A DNA stretch of 42,102 nucleotides from CAMQRS01 sp964370645 (GCA_964370645.1 CAYJJS010000012.1:1-42102), one strand, 5' to 3'; numbered from the stretch's first letter, positions 17,779-27,713 are shown. A program made the numbers and translations. Notes: generated by a model not told the origin, from the letters alone.

Positions 17779-19611
17779 ATGAAGAAAGTATTTCGTATTT
17801 CAAGCTTACTATTTATTGTCCTTTTTACTCTATTTATTGCATTATTAGTCTATGCAGCATGTAGTCCTATTGCATTAAGCAATACCCAAATCATTATCTA
17901 TGATAAAAATCAAAATATCATATATCAAAGTAAACAATCTATCGTTAGCGACATCCAAGAAATTCCACCATTATATATAGAAGGATTATTGGCCATTGAA
18001 GACCAACATTATTATGAGCACATCGGATTCGATCCGCTACGTATCATAAAAGCAGGATTTAATAATGTTGTACAGGGAGAAATTGTAGAAGGTGCAAGTA
18101 CACTTACTCAACAATATGCAAAAAATGTATATTTGAACAATGAACAGACATTCACTCGTAAAGCAAATGAAATTCTATTTGCTTTACAACTAGAGATGCA
18201 GTACACAAAAGAAGAAATTTTAGAAGCATATGTCAATTCCATTTATTATGGACATGGTATATATGGACTAGCTAACGCCGCTAACTTTTATTTTTCAACC
18301 CCCCTTGAACAATTGACCCCAGCTCAAGTTGCCTTGTTGATTGCTATCCCCAATGCACCCAGTTATTACTCACCCTACCTGCATATCGATAATGCGTATG
18401 TAAAGCGTGATCAAATCCTGTATGTATTTTATGAAAAGGGAATTCTGAGTGAGAGCGCCTATGAATCTGCTATTGAGGAAGAAATTGTAGTCGATAGTTC
18501 AACATACGAGGAAAGCATCAATACCAACTATTATATCGATGCAGTGTTATTGGAACTTGAACAATTACAGATTGATGATGAGATTCTACACATCTATACT
18601 TACTACGACCCGCAAGCTCAGAAAGCATTATCGGATAGTATTAGCGAACACAATAACAATATCGAGTTACAAACTAGTGGAATTATCATCGAGCCCTATA
18701 CGTCAAACATTATAGCGTTGCAAGGAGGAAATGATTATGGCACGAGCAATTATAATCGTGCCTTATATGCACAAAGGCAAGTTGCTAGTACGATTAAACC
18801 TCTCATCTATTATTTAAGCCTTTGTCAAGGCTTTACCCCCTCTAGCACTTTTGAGAGTAGTGCTACAAGTTTTGTGCTAGAAGATGGAACAACCTATAAA
18901 CCTGAGAATTATAATAAAGTATACCCTGAAAAAGAAATATCCATGATTCAAGCTGTAGGAGTATCCGATAACATTTATGCAGTGAAAACTTTATTATCCA
19001 TCGGTGTAGACACTTTGGTAGAAGCACTAGAAAACTTTAATATACAAAGTGAAGCAAACCCTTCTTTGGCACTAGGTTGTGTGAATATGAGCATATTACA
19101 AATTAGTGAGATATACAACACTTTCGCTAGTGAGGGTATATACAATAAACCAGCCTTTATAGAGTCCATTAAAAATGAACAGGACGAACTATATTCTCGC
19201 TCCATTCTAGACAAGCAATTATTAAAACATGATGAAACACTCATTCTAAACCAACTTTTGACTGCGTCTACAGATATGAACAACAATGATGTTTCGTTTG
19301 TAACCATGTATACACATATCCCTGAACATACCGCTTCCATAAAAAGTGGTACCAGTGATTGGGATACGTGGTGCATTGGATATAACCCTTATTACACAAT
19401 TGGGATATGGAATGGGTATGATGACTCTCGTAACATTGAAAAAGCGGACTATAATACCAGCAAAGCCATTTGGCAAAATACCTTTGACACACTAATGCAA
19501 GATAGAGGAAACCCTTTTTATACAATGAGCAATACTATTGAAAGTCGCATCGTAGATCCAATTAATGGTGATGCTATGAGTGAAGGTAGTGAATATTGGT
19601 ATTTAAAATAA
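17779..19611 (+). CDS. Bifunctional class A penicillin-binding protein (transglycosylase/transpeptidase)
   Basis: 610 residues, peptidoglycan polymerase and cross-linker anchored by one N-terminal membrane helix (about 7-28). The GT51 domain (about 45-225) has catalytic E74 in LAIEDQHYYEH and the motif EGASTLTQQ. The transpeptidase domain (about 295-590) has S337-T-I-K340 (SxxK), S396-D-N398 (SxN) and K522-S-G (KTG equivalent). There is no long C-terminal extension. GAGGTG precedes the start. It is transcribed away from ywiB; a -35/-10 pair TTCACA-17-TATAAA ends only about 10 bases before the start, so the true promoter is uncertain. Confidence 0.94.
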   Translation: MKKVFRISSLLFIVLFTLFIALLVYAACSPIALSNTQIIIYDKNQNIIYQSKQSIVSDIQEIPPLYIEGLLAIEDQHYYEHIGFDPLRIIKAGFNNVVQGEIVEGASTLTQQYAKNVYLNNEQTFTRKANEILFALQLEMQYTKEEILEAYVNSIYYGHGIYGLANAANFYFSTPLEQLTPAQVALLIAIPNAPSYYSPYLHIDNAYVKRDQILYVFYEKGILSESAYESAIEEEIVVDSSTYEESINTNYYIDAVLLELEQLQIDDEILHIYTYYDPQAQKALSDSISEHNNNIELQTSGIIIEPYTSNIIALQGGNDYGTSNYNRALYAQRQVASTIKPLIYYLSLCQGFTPSSTFESSATSFVLEDGTTYKPENYNKVYPEKEISMIQAVGVSDNIYAVKTLLSIGVDTLVEALENFNIQSEANPSLALGCVNMSILQISEIYNTFASEGIYNKPAFIESIKNEQDELYSRSILDKQLLKHDETLILNQLLTASTDMNNNDVSFVTMYTHIPEHTASIKSGTSDWDTWCIGYNPYYTIGIWNGYDDSRNIEKADYNTSKAIWQNTFDTLMQDRGNPFYTMSNTIESRIVDPINGDAMSEGSEYWYLK

Positions 19612-19622
19612 AAATACAAGAA

Positions 19623-19648
19623 AAAAATGTAGATCACTCTACATTTTT
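19623..19648. terminator. Bidirectional terminator between the PBP gene and darA
   Basis: An 11-bp perfect stem (19623-19633 with 19638-19648), flanked by A and T runs, lies between two convergent genes. The darA stop codon overlaps one arm. Confidence 0.85.
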
Positions 19649-19970
19649 ATAATTTTACAAATTGTTCAACATCCATTACAAAGATAGTTGCTCCTCCAAC
19701 TTGTACTTCTACTGGAAATGAGGCAAATCTTCCAACATCATAAGAAGCCGTCGAAGGAACGATTTCTGTTCTTTTTCTACTAAACTCCCCAATCACTTCA
19801 ATTGCTTTTTCAACTTTATCATCTTCTGTACCTACAATTAACGTTGTATTTCCCGCACGTAAGAATCCTCCTGTAGTGGCAAGCCTAGTCACTTGATAAT
19901 TCTCCTTTGTTAATGCAGAAGATACTGATGGACTGTCTTCATTAGACATAATTGCTAAAATTAATTTCAT
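19647..19970 (-). CDS. darA: PII-like cyclic-di-AMP receptor (DarA/PstA family, DUF970)
   Basis: 107 residues. The fold and motifs are those of the PII-like c-di-AMP-binding protein: N-terminal MKLILAIM strand, the T-loop region ATTGGFLRAGNTTLIVG, and VGGATIFVMDVEQF near the C-terminus. Family members are trimers that bind c-di-AMP; their downstream partner is unknown. The ATG at 19970 is eight bases from AAGGAG; a GTG three codons earlier overlaps that site and is less likely. Confidence 0.92.
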   Translation of the reverse strand: MKLILAIMSNEDSPSVSSALTKENYQVTRLATTGGFLRAGNTTLIVGTEDDKVEKAIEVIGEFSRKRTEIVPSTASYDVGRFASFPVEVQVGGATIFVMDVEQFVKL

Positions 19971-20037
19971 AATACCCACTCCTTTTCTATTTAAATTATA
20001 GCATTCACACCCACTCTTTTCAATGTTATATGTACTG

Positions 20038-21300
20038 CTACTTTCTAGGATTTGATTGAATCTTCCTCACTACATCAAGAAATCCTTTACAGGAGTAATC
20101 TAAAACACCGCGAGCATACACTTTCATCCCCTTTTTACACACAATGTAGGTTACGACGAATGAAAAGGATAATGAGATTAATATTTCATAAGTGGGTACA
20201 TACATTGCCATGATACGACAGGGCATTAATAACATATTTAGAAATGGTACAAAAGATAAATAGTAACCGATGCCCTCGTTCAATTGTTGAGGAGTATTTA
20301 AACTAATAACTGCATAATATAAAACCATTAAAAACAAATAGAACGGCGCTTGCAAATTTCCGGCTTCCTCTATACTACTTGTAAAACTACTCACTACGAC
20401 TAAAATCACTTGAATGAGTAATACTCCCAGCAAAAGAAATAACAACACGTAAACAACTTGTATTAGAAAAGTTACATTAATATCAAAGGTTTGTAATAAT
20501 TGTGAAAATGTGAGATGTTCATTCAAATAAATACCCAGCGTATTTGCTAATCGTAACAAACCTGCTCCTTGATCTATGAAATTACGTAAAATAAAAGCAA
20601 TAAGCATATACGCCCCACTCAAGCACCCCTGTATGATGATGACTAACCACCCCACTAAAATCTTACTTATGAAGTGTATTTGTGTGGGGATAGATGTTAA
20701 AACTAACTCTAATGTTTTCGTTGATTTTTCATTGACTACTTCACTTGCTACAGAGGATATAAAACTTAACATCATAAAGTACACTGCACTTACAAATAAG
20801 AATAAAACATTAGCCTTATTTTCACTCATAGACTGTTCTTCCTGTAATACATCTGTAAGCAATTCCACCGGTTCATCGTACGCTTGCATTAATTCAGGCT
20901 GTGATGATTGTAATAGCACTTCTTGTTTTTTATAAAAGTCTAAATAGGTTTGAAAACTCGCCACTACAATCGGAGAAAGCTCATATTTAGAATACAAAGT
21001 ATAAGATTGTGAATGACGCTCTATCACAAGATGATTTTCTTTTACCATTTCTTGAATATTTCCTTGTATTAACAAGAACTGATATTGATCATTACTATTT
21101 TCATTTAGGTAGTCCACTAATGCACTGTCTTCATCTTTAACATATACAACATCTTTATCATAAAAATTTGGGTTCACCAACAATACAATTTTATCACTAA
21201 AGAAAATAGCAAACACAAACACAATAACGAGTATATTAAACACCTTTGTAGAACGATTATTAAAACGCCTACTTAACGAGAATAAAATCAGTTCCTTCAT
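20038..21300 (-). CDS. ABC-2 type transporter permease (NatB/YhaP-like)
   Basis: 420 residues. One N-terminal membrane helix (about 20-42), an extracytoplasmic domain of about 120 residues, then about five membrane helices from residue 165 on. The segment SEVVNEKSTKTLELVLTS is typical of ABC-2 permeases of the NatB/YhaP group. The start overlaps the stop of the ATPase gene (ATGA), and AAGGAG lies just upstream. Together they form an exporter; the substrate is unknown (sodium or peptides are known for relatives). Confidence 0.85.
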   Translation of the reverse strand: MKELILFSLSRRFNNRSTKVFNILVIVFVFAIFFSDKIVLLVNPNFYDKDVVYVKDEDSALVDYLNENSNDQYQFLLIQGNIQEMVKENHLVIERHSQSYTLYSKYELSPIVVASFQTYLDFYKKQEVLLQSSQPELMQAYDEPVELLTDVLQEEQSMSENKANVLFLFVSAVYFMMLSFISSVASEVVNEKSTKTLELVLTSIPTQIHFISKILVGWLVIIIQGCLSGAYMLIAFILRNFIDQGAGLLRLANTLGIYLNEHLTFSQLLQTFDINVTFLIQVVYVLLFLLLGVLLIQVILVVVSSFTSSIEEAGNLQAPFYLFLMVLYYAVISLNTPQQLNEGIGYYLSFVPFLNMLLMPCRIMAMYVPTYEILISLSFSFVVTYIVCKKGMKVYARGVLDYSCKGFLDVVRKIQSNPRK

Positions 21301-22166
21301 ACCTTCTTCTCCTTAATAATGTCCTGTAAACTCAATAACTGTAGCGACACTTCATCTACTTCTTTCTCTAGTAGGTAAGTAATCAGACGTAGTGCTTCCT
21401 CTTTATTTCGCACAACATATCGTATGTATGCTTTTTCTTGTATTTGCTTAACAATATCGAATTCTTTAGTGGGGATAATCTTCTTATTTTTACAACGTAC
21501 AATACGTGTTTGATACTTTCTCTTAATTCGCTCAATATCTCCTTTAAATGCGACCTTCCCTTCCTTTAAATACACAACACTATCACAATACTGTTCAATA
21601 TTATGATATTGGTGTGATGAAATCAAAATATATTTTTTTTCTTCTTTTAACTTCCACAACAAATTTTGAAACAAACTAACATTATCTACATCTAATCCAT
21701 TCAATGGTTCATCAAAGATAAGTATCTTTGGATCATGAATCAAAGCACATAAAAATTGTGCTTTTTGTTGGTTTCCCTTAGACAATTCAATGATTTTTGT
21801 GTTCTCATACTGTGTTATTTGCAAATATTGCATCCAATAAACAAAACGCTCCTGTATTTCTTCTACTTCCATTCGTTTTAATTTAGCTAAATGAAAAACC
21901 TGTTGTTTCAAAGTCAAGTTTCTAAGCATACTTCGCTCTTCTGGAACATACCCAAACAGTGTATGTACTGCAAGCTCTTCTCCATCTATACTAACACTAC
22001 CAAAATCCGGGTTCAGCAATCCTAATAAAACACGAAAACATGTTGTCTTACCACATCCATTACGACCAAGCACTCCACACACTTTACCTGCAGATAGTTG
22101 AAAACTAACTTCGTGAAGCCCTCTACCATTACCATAGTCTATTGATACCTTATTGAGCTTTAACAT
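21297..22166 (-). CDS. ABC transporter ATP-binding protein (NatA/YhaQ-like)
   Basis: 289 residues. Walker A GRNGCGKTT, signature LSKGNQQK, Walker B ILIFDEPLNGLD and switch His in ISSHQ are all intact. A C-terminal extension (about 215-289) matches the regulatory tail of this exporter class. It pairs with the overlapping permease gene; 61 bases separate it from the MATE gene upstream, with no convincing terminator between, so joint transcription is possible. Confidence 0.9.
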   Translation of the reverse strand: MLKLNKVSIDYGNGRGLHEVSFQLSAGKVCGVLGRNGCGKTTCFRVLLGLLNPDFGSVSIDGEELAVHTLFGYVPEERSMLRNLTLKQQVFHLAKLKRMEVEEIQERFVYWMQYLQITQYENTKIIELSKGNQQKAQFLCALIHDPKILIFDEPLNGLDVDNVSLFQNLLWKLKEEKKYILISSHQYHNIEQYCDSVVYLKEGKVAFKGDIERIKRKYQTRIVRCKNKKIIPTKEFDIVKQIQEKAYIRYVVRNKEEALRLITYLLEKEVDEVSLQLLSLQDIIKEKKV

Positions 22167-22227
22167 AATAAGATCCTCCTACACCATTATTGACAAGCAA
22201 TGTAAAAAGTCCTAAAAAAAAGGAAGA

Positions 22228-23586
22228 TTACTCTCCCTCGTATTGTTTTGTATATTGTTTCATAATAAGAACCACTGCAACTAACAACAAAATGCCTTTA
22301 AAATAACTGGATATACTAATACTCCACCACACCCCATTAATTGCTAATACTGTTGTACTCAATGCGATTGCCATAGGTATACGTAATCCTGTAAACAATA
22401 TGCTTATCATTGCGGGTAACTTTGTCCTACCTAAAGCATTCATCGTATTACTAGACAAAATCTCCCAACACATAAATAATTGTGACGTTCCCAAAATCAT
22501 TAAATACTGAGCACCTGCACTAGCCGTATTCACATCTGGTAGAAATAATGTAAATAGTTCTCTAGCAAACACAATCATGAATATAGTTGTAAGTATCCCC
22601 CATATCGATAATATCTTTAGTGCTGTAATAAATCCCTGTCTTGCTCTTTTACGATTGTTTGCTCCGAAGTTTTGTGCAACAAAACTATTTACTGCTATCG
22701 CAAATCCATCGGATGTCATCCAAGAAAGTGACTCGATTTGGCTTCCAATACGCTGCACCGCAATTGCCTCATCTCCAAAGCCAGCAATCAATCTTGAAAT
22801 ATACATAGAAATCAATGGGAATAGTGTAGCCTGTGTTGCGACAGGTGCACTTAATCTTAAAATTTGTTTACATTTATTAAAATCTGGTAAAACCTTAATG
22901 TTAATTAAAGAAAACATTTGCTTATCTTTTCTTGCGTAATGCAACAATACTAAGAACACAATAAATTGCGCCATAATTGTCGCCAATGCCGCCCCAATTA
23001 CTCCTAGTGCTGGAAAGCCAAACCATCCAAAAATCAAAATAGGGTCCATTACAATATTGAAAACTAATCCAATCGTAGTGGCAATAAATGGTGTTTTACT
23101 ATTTCCTGTCGCAGTAATCATAATGGTAAGCATTTTGCTCAACAATTGAAAAACAACAAACCCTCCACTAATTCGCAAATAATTTTGAGCATCAATAATT
23201 ACTTGATCACCATTTAATTGAAAAAAAGAAATCACATATTGATTCATGAATAAGAAAATACACCCTAGCACTAGTGAGATCACCACACTCAAACACAATG
23301 CTGCATGTGCAAATTTAGCTGCGACTTGTGGTTTATTCGCACCTAAATTTTGTGCAACATACACTTGACCCCCTACTTGTGCAAGCATATGTATCCCTGT
23401 ACAAAACCAAATCAATTGTCCACCAGTTCCAACAGAAGCAACCGCTCCTGCACCCAATTTACCAATCCAAAATACATCCGTTAAATTATAAGCCATTTGA
23501 ATAAAACTCATCCCCATAATTGGTAAAGCCAATTTCGTCAGTGTTGATGCAATATTCCCTTGCAATAAATTAATTCTATTTGCCAT
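22228..23586 (-). CDS. MATE-family multidrug efflux transporter
   Basis: 452 residues with about 12 membrane helices in two related halves (MatE domains, about 15-175 and 240-400). The N-terminal LALPIMGMSFIQMAYNLTDVFWIGKLG is typical in form, and GLVFNIVMDPILIFG contains the conserved NxxxDP motif. Such proteins export cationic drugs or metabolites using Na+ or H+. The start follows AAAGGAG. Actual substrate unknown. Confidence 0.93.
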   Translation of the reverse strand: MANRINLLQGNIASTLTKLALPIMGMSFIQMAYNLTDVFWIGKLGAGAVASVGTGGQLIWFCTGIHMLAQVGGQVYVAQNLGANKPQVAAKFAHAALCLSVVISLVLGCIFLFMNQYVISFFQLNGDQVIIDAQNYLRISGGFVVFQLLSKMLTIMITATGNSKTPFIATTIGLVFNIVMDPILIFGWFGFPALGVIGAALATIMAQFIVFLVLLHYARKDKQMFSLINIKVLPDFNKCKQILRLSAPVATQATLFPLISMYISRLIAGFGDEAIAVQRIGSQIESLSWMTSDGFAIAVNSFVAQNFGANNRKRARQGFITALKILSIWGILTTIFMIVFARELFTLFLPDVNTASAGAQYLMILGTSQLFMCWEILSSNTMNALGRTKLPAMISILFTGLRIPMAIALSTTVLAINGVWWSISISSYFKGILLLVAVVLIMKQYTKQYEGE

Positions 23587-23630
23587 ACATTACTCCTTTA
23601 AACTTCGCTTATTATACTATAATAAAATAA

Positions 23631-23656
23631 GAAGATACAGTGAAATTTGTATCTTC
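23631..23656 (-). terminator. Terminator of the metG-GNAT operon
   Basis: An 8-bp stem (23631-23638 with 23649-23656) with T-rich sequence after it on the minus strand, directly after the stop of the membrane-GNAT gene. Confidence 0.7.
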
Positions 23657-24559
23657 CTATTTTTTATCAAAATACCACAAGCATTTTTGAGATGCTTTTT
23701 CAAAATATGTCTTCTCTTGCAGTCTTAAACTGATATCATTTTTTGCATTCACTTGTGAAAAAATAATGGGTTTGTATTTTTTACTCATTAAGTAATTCAC
23801 ATAACTACACTGTAATAAAGTTCCAATTTTACGCCCTTTATATCCATCAAAAACTTCTAACATACCCATTGCACCATTTTCATGCATACCTATAAATCCA
23901 ACCAATTTTTCTTTTTCAAAAGCACCTAAGAAACCTCTTTGAAAACACCCATCGAAATAAGCATCACTGAAACTTTGTGCCAAAGTATAGTGTTTTTTTA
24001 TAGTTTCTTTGTACGTCCCATCAAGTTTTTTTATTTGTATCTCAGACGCTTTAAGCACAAACAATTGTCTTTTCTTATATACATGATTATAGCTCTCTAA
24101 GGAATGCGTGTACGAGAGCAACTTCCCCATATACTTTTCAAAAATGACATCATGGGCGACAAAGGAGTCATACCCCTTTGGAACAAGTTGCACAATTTCT
24201 TGCGCAGCCTGTTCACTTTGTGCAGTAGCTAAATATTGGTCATTTTTCGTATTATAAAGTAAAACCCCATCGCGTTCTCCATACAGCAGCTTTGCTCCAC
24301 ATTGCGTATACGCATAAATCATATCTGCGTAAAGTGCCTCATTTTGTTTGAAAAACTTCATGAACATATCATTATCAACAGGAATATCATAAGCTTTAAT
24401 TTTACTTTGTTGTGCAATCAAAGCAATTCGTAATAATGCTAGCACAATTACAAATACACCTATGATGACTAGCATCATATTTTGAAGAGTGTACGCCTGT
24501 ACAAACAAAAATACACCACAAAGAATAAGAACCGCACAACTGATGTGTAGACGATTCAT
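23657..24559 (-). CDS. Membrane-anchored GNAT-fold protein coupled to metG
   Basis: 300 residues. Two N-terminal membrane helices (about 4-23 and 28-48) are followed by a cytoplasmic region and a C-terminal GNAT acetyltransferase-like domain (about 200-297) with GFLGAFEKEKLVGFIGMH and the acetyl-CoA-loop-like YKGRKIGTLLQ. Its ATG overlaps the metG stop by one base (TAATG), so it is translated with methionyl-tRNA synthetase and falls under the same T-box. Substrate unknown. The membrane anchor is unusual for a GNAT enzyme. The GNAT assignment is moderately sure; a function tied to methionine or tRNA is only contextual. Confidence 0.72.
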   Translation of the reverse strand: MNRLHISCAVLILCGVFLFVQAYTLQNMMLVIIGVFVIVLALLRIALIAQQSKIKAYDIPVDNDMFMKFFKQNEALYADMIYAYTQCGAKLLYGERDGVLLYNTKNDQYLATAQSEQAAQEIVQLVPKGYDSFVAHDVIFEKYMGKLLSYTHSLESYNHVYKKRQLFVLKASEIQIKKLDGTYKETIKKHYTLAQSFSDAYFDGCFQRGFLGAFEKEKLVGFIGMHENGAMGMLEVFDGYKGRKIGTLLQCSYVNYLMSKKYKPIIFSQVNAKNDISLRLQEKTYFEKASQKCLWYFDKK

Positions 24560-26466
24560 TAACGAACAATACTTCCTATTGCAAGATTTTGGACATTAAG
24601 CAATTCAATATGCTTATCATCCTCACCTGCAAGTAACATACCTTGGCTTTCAACACCTCTTATTTTTGCTGTTTTCAAATTTGTCACAACAATAACTTTA
24701 CGTCCCACAACGCACTCAGGTGTGTAAGATTTTGTAATACCACTAACTATTTGACGCACCTCATTTCCTATATTCACTTGAGATACAAGTAGTTTATCTG
24801 CTTTCGGATGTTTCTCACACGATATAACTTCCCCAACTTTAAGTTGTACCTTCATAAAATCATCAAAACTAATTTCTTCAACCTTTTCTTCTTCAACCAC
24901 AGGTGCGTGATCCGCTTCAATACGAGCCATCATTTCTTTTTCATCAATTCTAGCGAATAAAATTGTCGGCTTTTCAATAACCTGTTCTGCATTGAATTGA
25001 CCAAATGATTGAATTGTTTCAAGTGTTGTAGAAGGTGTTTGTAACTGTGTTAAAATCGCTTTTGATGTTTCAGGCATAAACGCATCTAATAAAACTGCAC
25101 CAAAACGAATAGACTCTAATAAGGTATACATAACACTATGTAGACGTTCCGCATTTGCTTCTTCCTTCGCTAAGATCCAAGGAGTCGTTTCATCAATATA
25201 CTTATTGCAACGTCTAAATAAGGTAAAAATCTCATCGATTGCATCCGCAACACGCAATTCATTCATTTTTAAATTCACGTTATCGCGCGTTTCATTACAT
25301 AAAGCAATCAACTCTAAATCCACATCTTCTTGTACATTTGTATTCAATACTTTTCCACCAAAATATTTATTGCTCATAGAAATGCTTCGATTTACTAAGT
25401 TTCCTAACACATTTGCTAACTCTGAATTAGTACGTTCAATCATTAATTCCCATGTTAGTGTCCCATCTTGTGCGAATGGCATTTCATGCAAACAGAAAAA
25501 ACGCACAGCATCTACACCGAAATACTTAACTAATTCATCTGCATAAATCACGTTCCCTTTAGACTTAGACATTTTACTATCACCAATCAATAACCAAGGA
25601 TGTCCGAACACCTTCTTTGGTAACTCTACTTCTAAAGCCATCAACATGATTGGCCAATAAATCGAGTGGAAACGTACTATATCTTTACCAATAATATGAA
25701 CATCTGCTGGCCAATATTTCTTAAACTCTTCTGAGTGATTTCCATCTACATCATATCCGATACCTGTAATATAATTCGATAAAGCATCTATCCAAACATA
25801 TACTACATGCTTTGGATCAAAATCTACAGGAATTCCCCAAGTAAAACTTGTACGTGATACACAAAGGTCTTGTAATCCTGGTTTAATGAAGTTATTCAAC
25901 ATTTCATTTTTTCTTGACTCCGGTTGAATAAATTCAGGATGATCGTTATAGTACTGCACCAAACGATCTGCATATTTACTCAATCTAAAGAAATATGCTT
26001 CTTCACTAGCCTTTTTTACTTCTCCGCCACAGTCTGGACATTTTCCATCTACAAGTTGTGACTGTGTCCAAAATGACTCACATGGTGTACAATACATTCC
26101 TTCATATGAACTTTTGTATATATCTCCTTTTTCATATAATTTTTTAAATATTTTTTGCACTTGTTCTTTATGATATACATCTGTTGTTCTTACAAACTTA
26201 TCATAACTCGTGTTCATTAAATCAATACTATCTTTAATAACTTCAGCAACCCCATCCACAAACTGCTGTGGTGTCATATTACTAGCTGCTGCTTTTTCTT
26301 CAATTTTGATTCCATGTTCATCTGTTCCTGTTTGAAACAATACATCAAATCCCTGGTTTCTTTTGTAACGAGCAATTGCATCACTCAAAATGATTTCATA
26401 CGTATTTCCAATATGTGGTTTTCCTGAAGTATACGCGATTGCTGTTGTTAAATAATATTTTTTCAT
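24559..26466 (-). CDS. metG: Methionyl-tRNA synthetase
   Basis: 635 residues, class I synthetase charging tRNA-Met. HIGN motif at 18-21, a single Zn knuckle (C126, C129, C143, C146), KMSKS at 298-302, anticodon-binding helices (about 380-500), and a C-terminal EMAPII/Trbp111-type tRNA-binding domain (about 535-635, from DDFMKVQLKVGEV). The start follows AAGGAGG. A T-box leader reading AUG lies upstream. Confidence 0.97.
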   Translation of the reverse strand: MKKYYLTTAIAYTSGKPHIGNTYEIILSDAIARYKRNQGFDVLFQTGTDEHGIKIEEKAAASNMTPQQFVDGVAEVIKDSIDLMNTSYDKFVRTTDVYHKEQVQKIFKKLYEKGDIYKSSYEGMYCTPCESFWTQSQLVDGKCPDCGGEVKKASEEAYFFRLSKYADRLVQYYNDHPEFIQPESRKNEMLNNFIKPGLQDLCVSRTSFTWGIPVDFDPKHVVYVWIDALSNYITGIGYDVDGNHSEEFKKYWPADVHIIGKDIVRFHSIYWPIMLMALEVELPKKVFGHPWLLIGDSKMSKSKGNVIYADELVKYFGVDAVRFFCLHEMPFAQDGTLTWELMIERTNSELANVLGNLVNRSISMSNKYFGGKVLNTNVQEDVDLELIALCNETRDNVNLKMNELRVADAIDEIFTLFRRCNKYIDETTPWILAKEEANAERLHSVMYTLLESIRFGAVLLDAFMPETSKAILTQLQTPSTTLETIQSFGQFNAEQVIEKPTILFARIDEKEMMARIEADHAPVVEEEKVEEISFDDFMKVQLKVGEVISCEKHPKADKLLVSQVNIGNEVRQIVSGITKSYTPECVVGRKVIVVTNLKTAKIRGVESQGMLLAGEDDKHIELLNVQNLAIGSIVR

Positions 26467-26476
26467 ATTCTCTTTC

Positions 26477-26696
26477 CTCCTTGAAAATAAAAAAACTCAT
26501 CCAAAGGACGAGTGTATCGTGGTACCACCTTACTTTATGCATAAATGCACCTTTTCTTGTTAACGCCAAGTTACGCTATAAAAGAAACTAATGGTTCATG
26601 TTCTAAATCAATAAATTGTAAGTTTGCACCGAACACTTACTCTCTAAAAATCCACTGACTTATACTCTTCCATATCCTCGTTTTTTATTCCACACC
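26477..26696 (-). promoter_or_regulatory. Methionine T-box riboswitch upstream of metG
   Basis: The minus strand carries the T-box core AAGGTGGTACCACG (about 26518-26531), which pairs with the tRNA acceptor end. It is followed by a terminator stem ACTCGTCC/GGATGAGT and a run of seven Ts (26490-26513). Stem I contains the AGTA motif and the specifier-loop sequence GAACATGAACC, with AUG at 26597-26599, the codon expected for a methionine synthetase. Uncharged tRNA-Met should favour antitermination and metG expression. Confidence 0.92.
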
Positions 26697-26726
26697 ATTA
26701 TAATATAATACAAGTTTAAAATGCAA
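26697..26726 (-). promoter_or_regulatory. Promoter of the metG T-box transcript
   Basis: Minus strand: -35 TTGCAT (26721-26726), 18-base spacer, -10 TATAAT (26697-26702), directly upstream of the T-box leader. Confidence 0.7.
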
Positions 26727-26839
26727 TATTTTCGATAAATTAAAGTGTATTTTAAACAGGAATTTAAGTGTATATCATTCGTATGTATTTACCTATTATG
26801 ATACCATGTATTTAATAAAGCAATGCGAAAGGAGTTTAT

Positions 26840-27664
26840 ATGAACAATAAAGTTGTATTAATAAGTGGTGCTACCTCTGGAATTGGTGAGCAAAGCGCAT
26901 ATGCATTAAAAGCTCTTGGATATACAGTATATGGTGGTGCTCGTAATACGAAAAAGTTAGAAGAATTACAACACAAAGGCATAAAAACAATTTACTTAGA
27001 CGTTACAAATGATGCTTCCATGCAAATGTGTGTACATCATATCATACACAACGAAGGTAGAATTGATGTATTGATCAACAACGCTGGATATGGTTTGTTT
27101 GGTTCTATAGAAGATACCTCTATGCAAAAAGCAAAAGAACAAATGGAAGTTAATGTTTTTGGACTCGCTCGATTAACACAATTAGTGCTTCCTCATATGC
27201 GTAAACAAAAGGATGGAAAGATCATTAATATCGCTTCCATTGGAGGGCGTGTATGGACTCCTTATGGTGGGTGGTATCATGCATCAAAATTCGCTGTAGA
27301 AGGTTTATCCGCCTGTTTACGACTAGAAACAAAACCCTTCAATATAGACGTTATTTTAATTGAACCAGGTGCTATCGCTACAAATTGGGCGCACATCGCT
27401 GCTTCTCATTTAGAAGATAGCACAAAAGATAGTGCGTATGCAAAGCAAGCAAAACGAGTTGCAACTGCAATGAGGGACATGTACAATAGCCGTCAGCTTA
27501 CACATCCAAAGACAATTGCGAAGTGTGTCGCGAAAGCTGTGCAAGCACACAACCCGAAAATTCGATATGTTAGAGGATATCGAGCGAAATCTGCAATTTT
27601 ATTGCATAAAATGCTTGGAGATAATGCTTATGACCAAGTATTAAAGCTTATATACAAGCTTTAA
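26840..27664 (+). CDS. Short-chain dehydrogenase/reductase
   Basis: 274 residues, classical SDR with Rossmann fold. SGATSGIGE binds the cofactor, NNAGYG is the structural motif, and the catalytic triad is S133, Y146 and K150 (YHASK). An Arg at the end of beta 2 (GGARNTKKL) suggests NADP(H) preference. Substrate unknown; sequence style is close to 17-beta-hydroxysteroid-dehydrogenase-like SDRs, but that name should not be read as a function. AAAGGAG precedes the start. It stands alone, between metG and a convergent gene. Confidence 0.92.
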   Translation: MNNKVVLISGATSGIGEQSAYALKALGYTVYGGARNTKKLEELQHKGIKTIYLDVTNDASMQMCVHHIIHNEGRIDVLINNAGYGLFGSIEDTSMQKAKEQMEVNVFGLARLTQLVLPHMRKQKDGKIINIASIGGRVWTPYGGWYHASKFAVEGLSACLRLETKPFNIDVILIEPGAIATNWAHIAASHLEDSTKDSAYAKQAKRVATAMRDMYNSRQLTHPKTIAKCVAKAVQAHNPKIRYVRGYRAKSAILLHKMLGDNAYDQVLKLIYKL

Positions 27665-27683
27665 ATCTTAATATCATATGTAA

Positions 27684-27713
27684 AAAACCGTACTCACTAT
27701 TGAGTACGGTTTT
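27684..27713. terminator. Bidirectional terminator between the SDR and RDD-PHP genes
   Basis: A perfect 13-bp stem (27684-27696 with 27701-27713) and 4-base loop, with T runs on both sides. The TAG stop of the minus-strand gene starts in the loop, so its last codons lie in one arm. Confidence 0.92.

Noticed and set aside
19246..19525. Minus-strand frames of 76-133 codons opposite the PBP gene
   Set aside because: They lie over the conserved transpeptidase domain and show no family resemblance.
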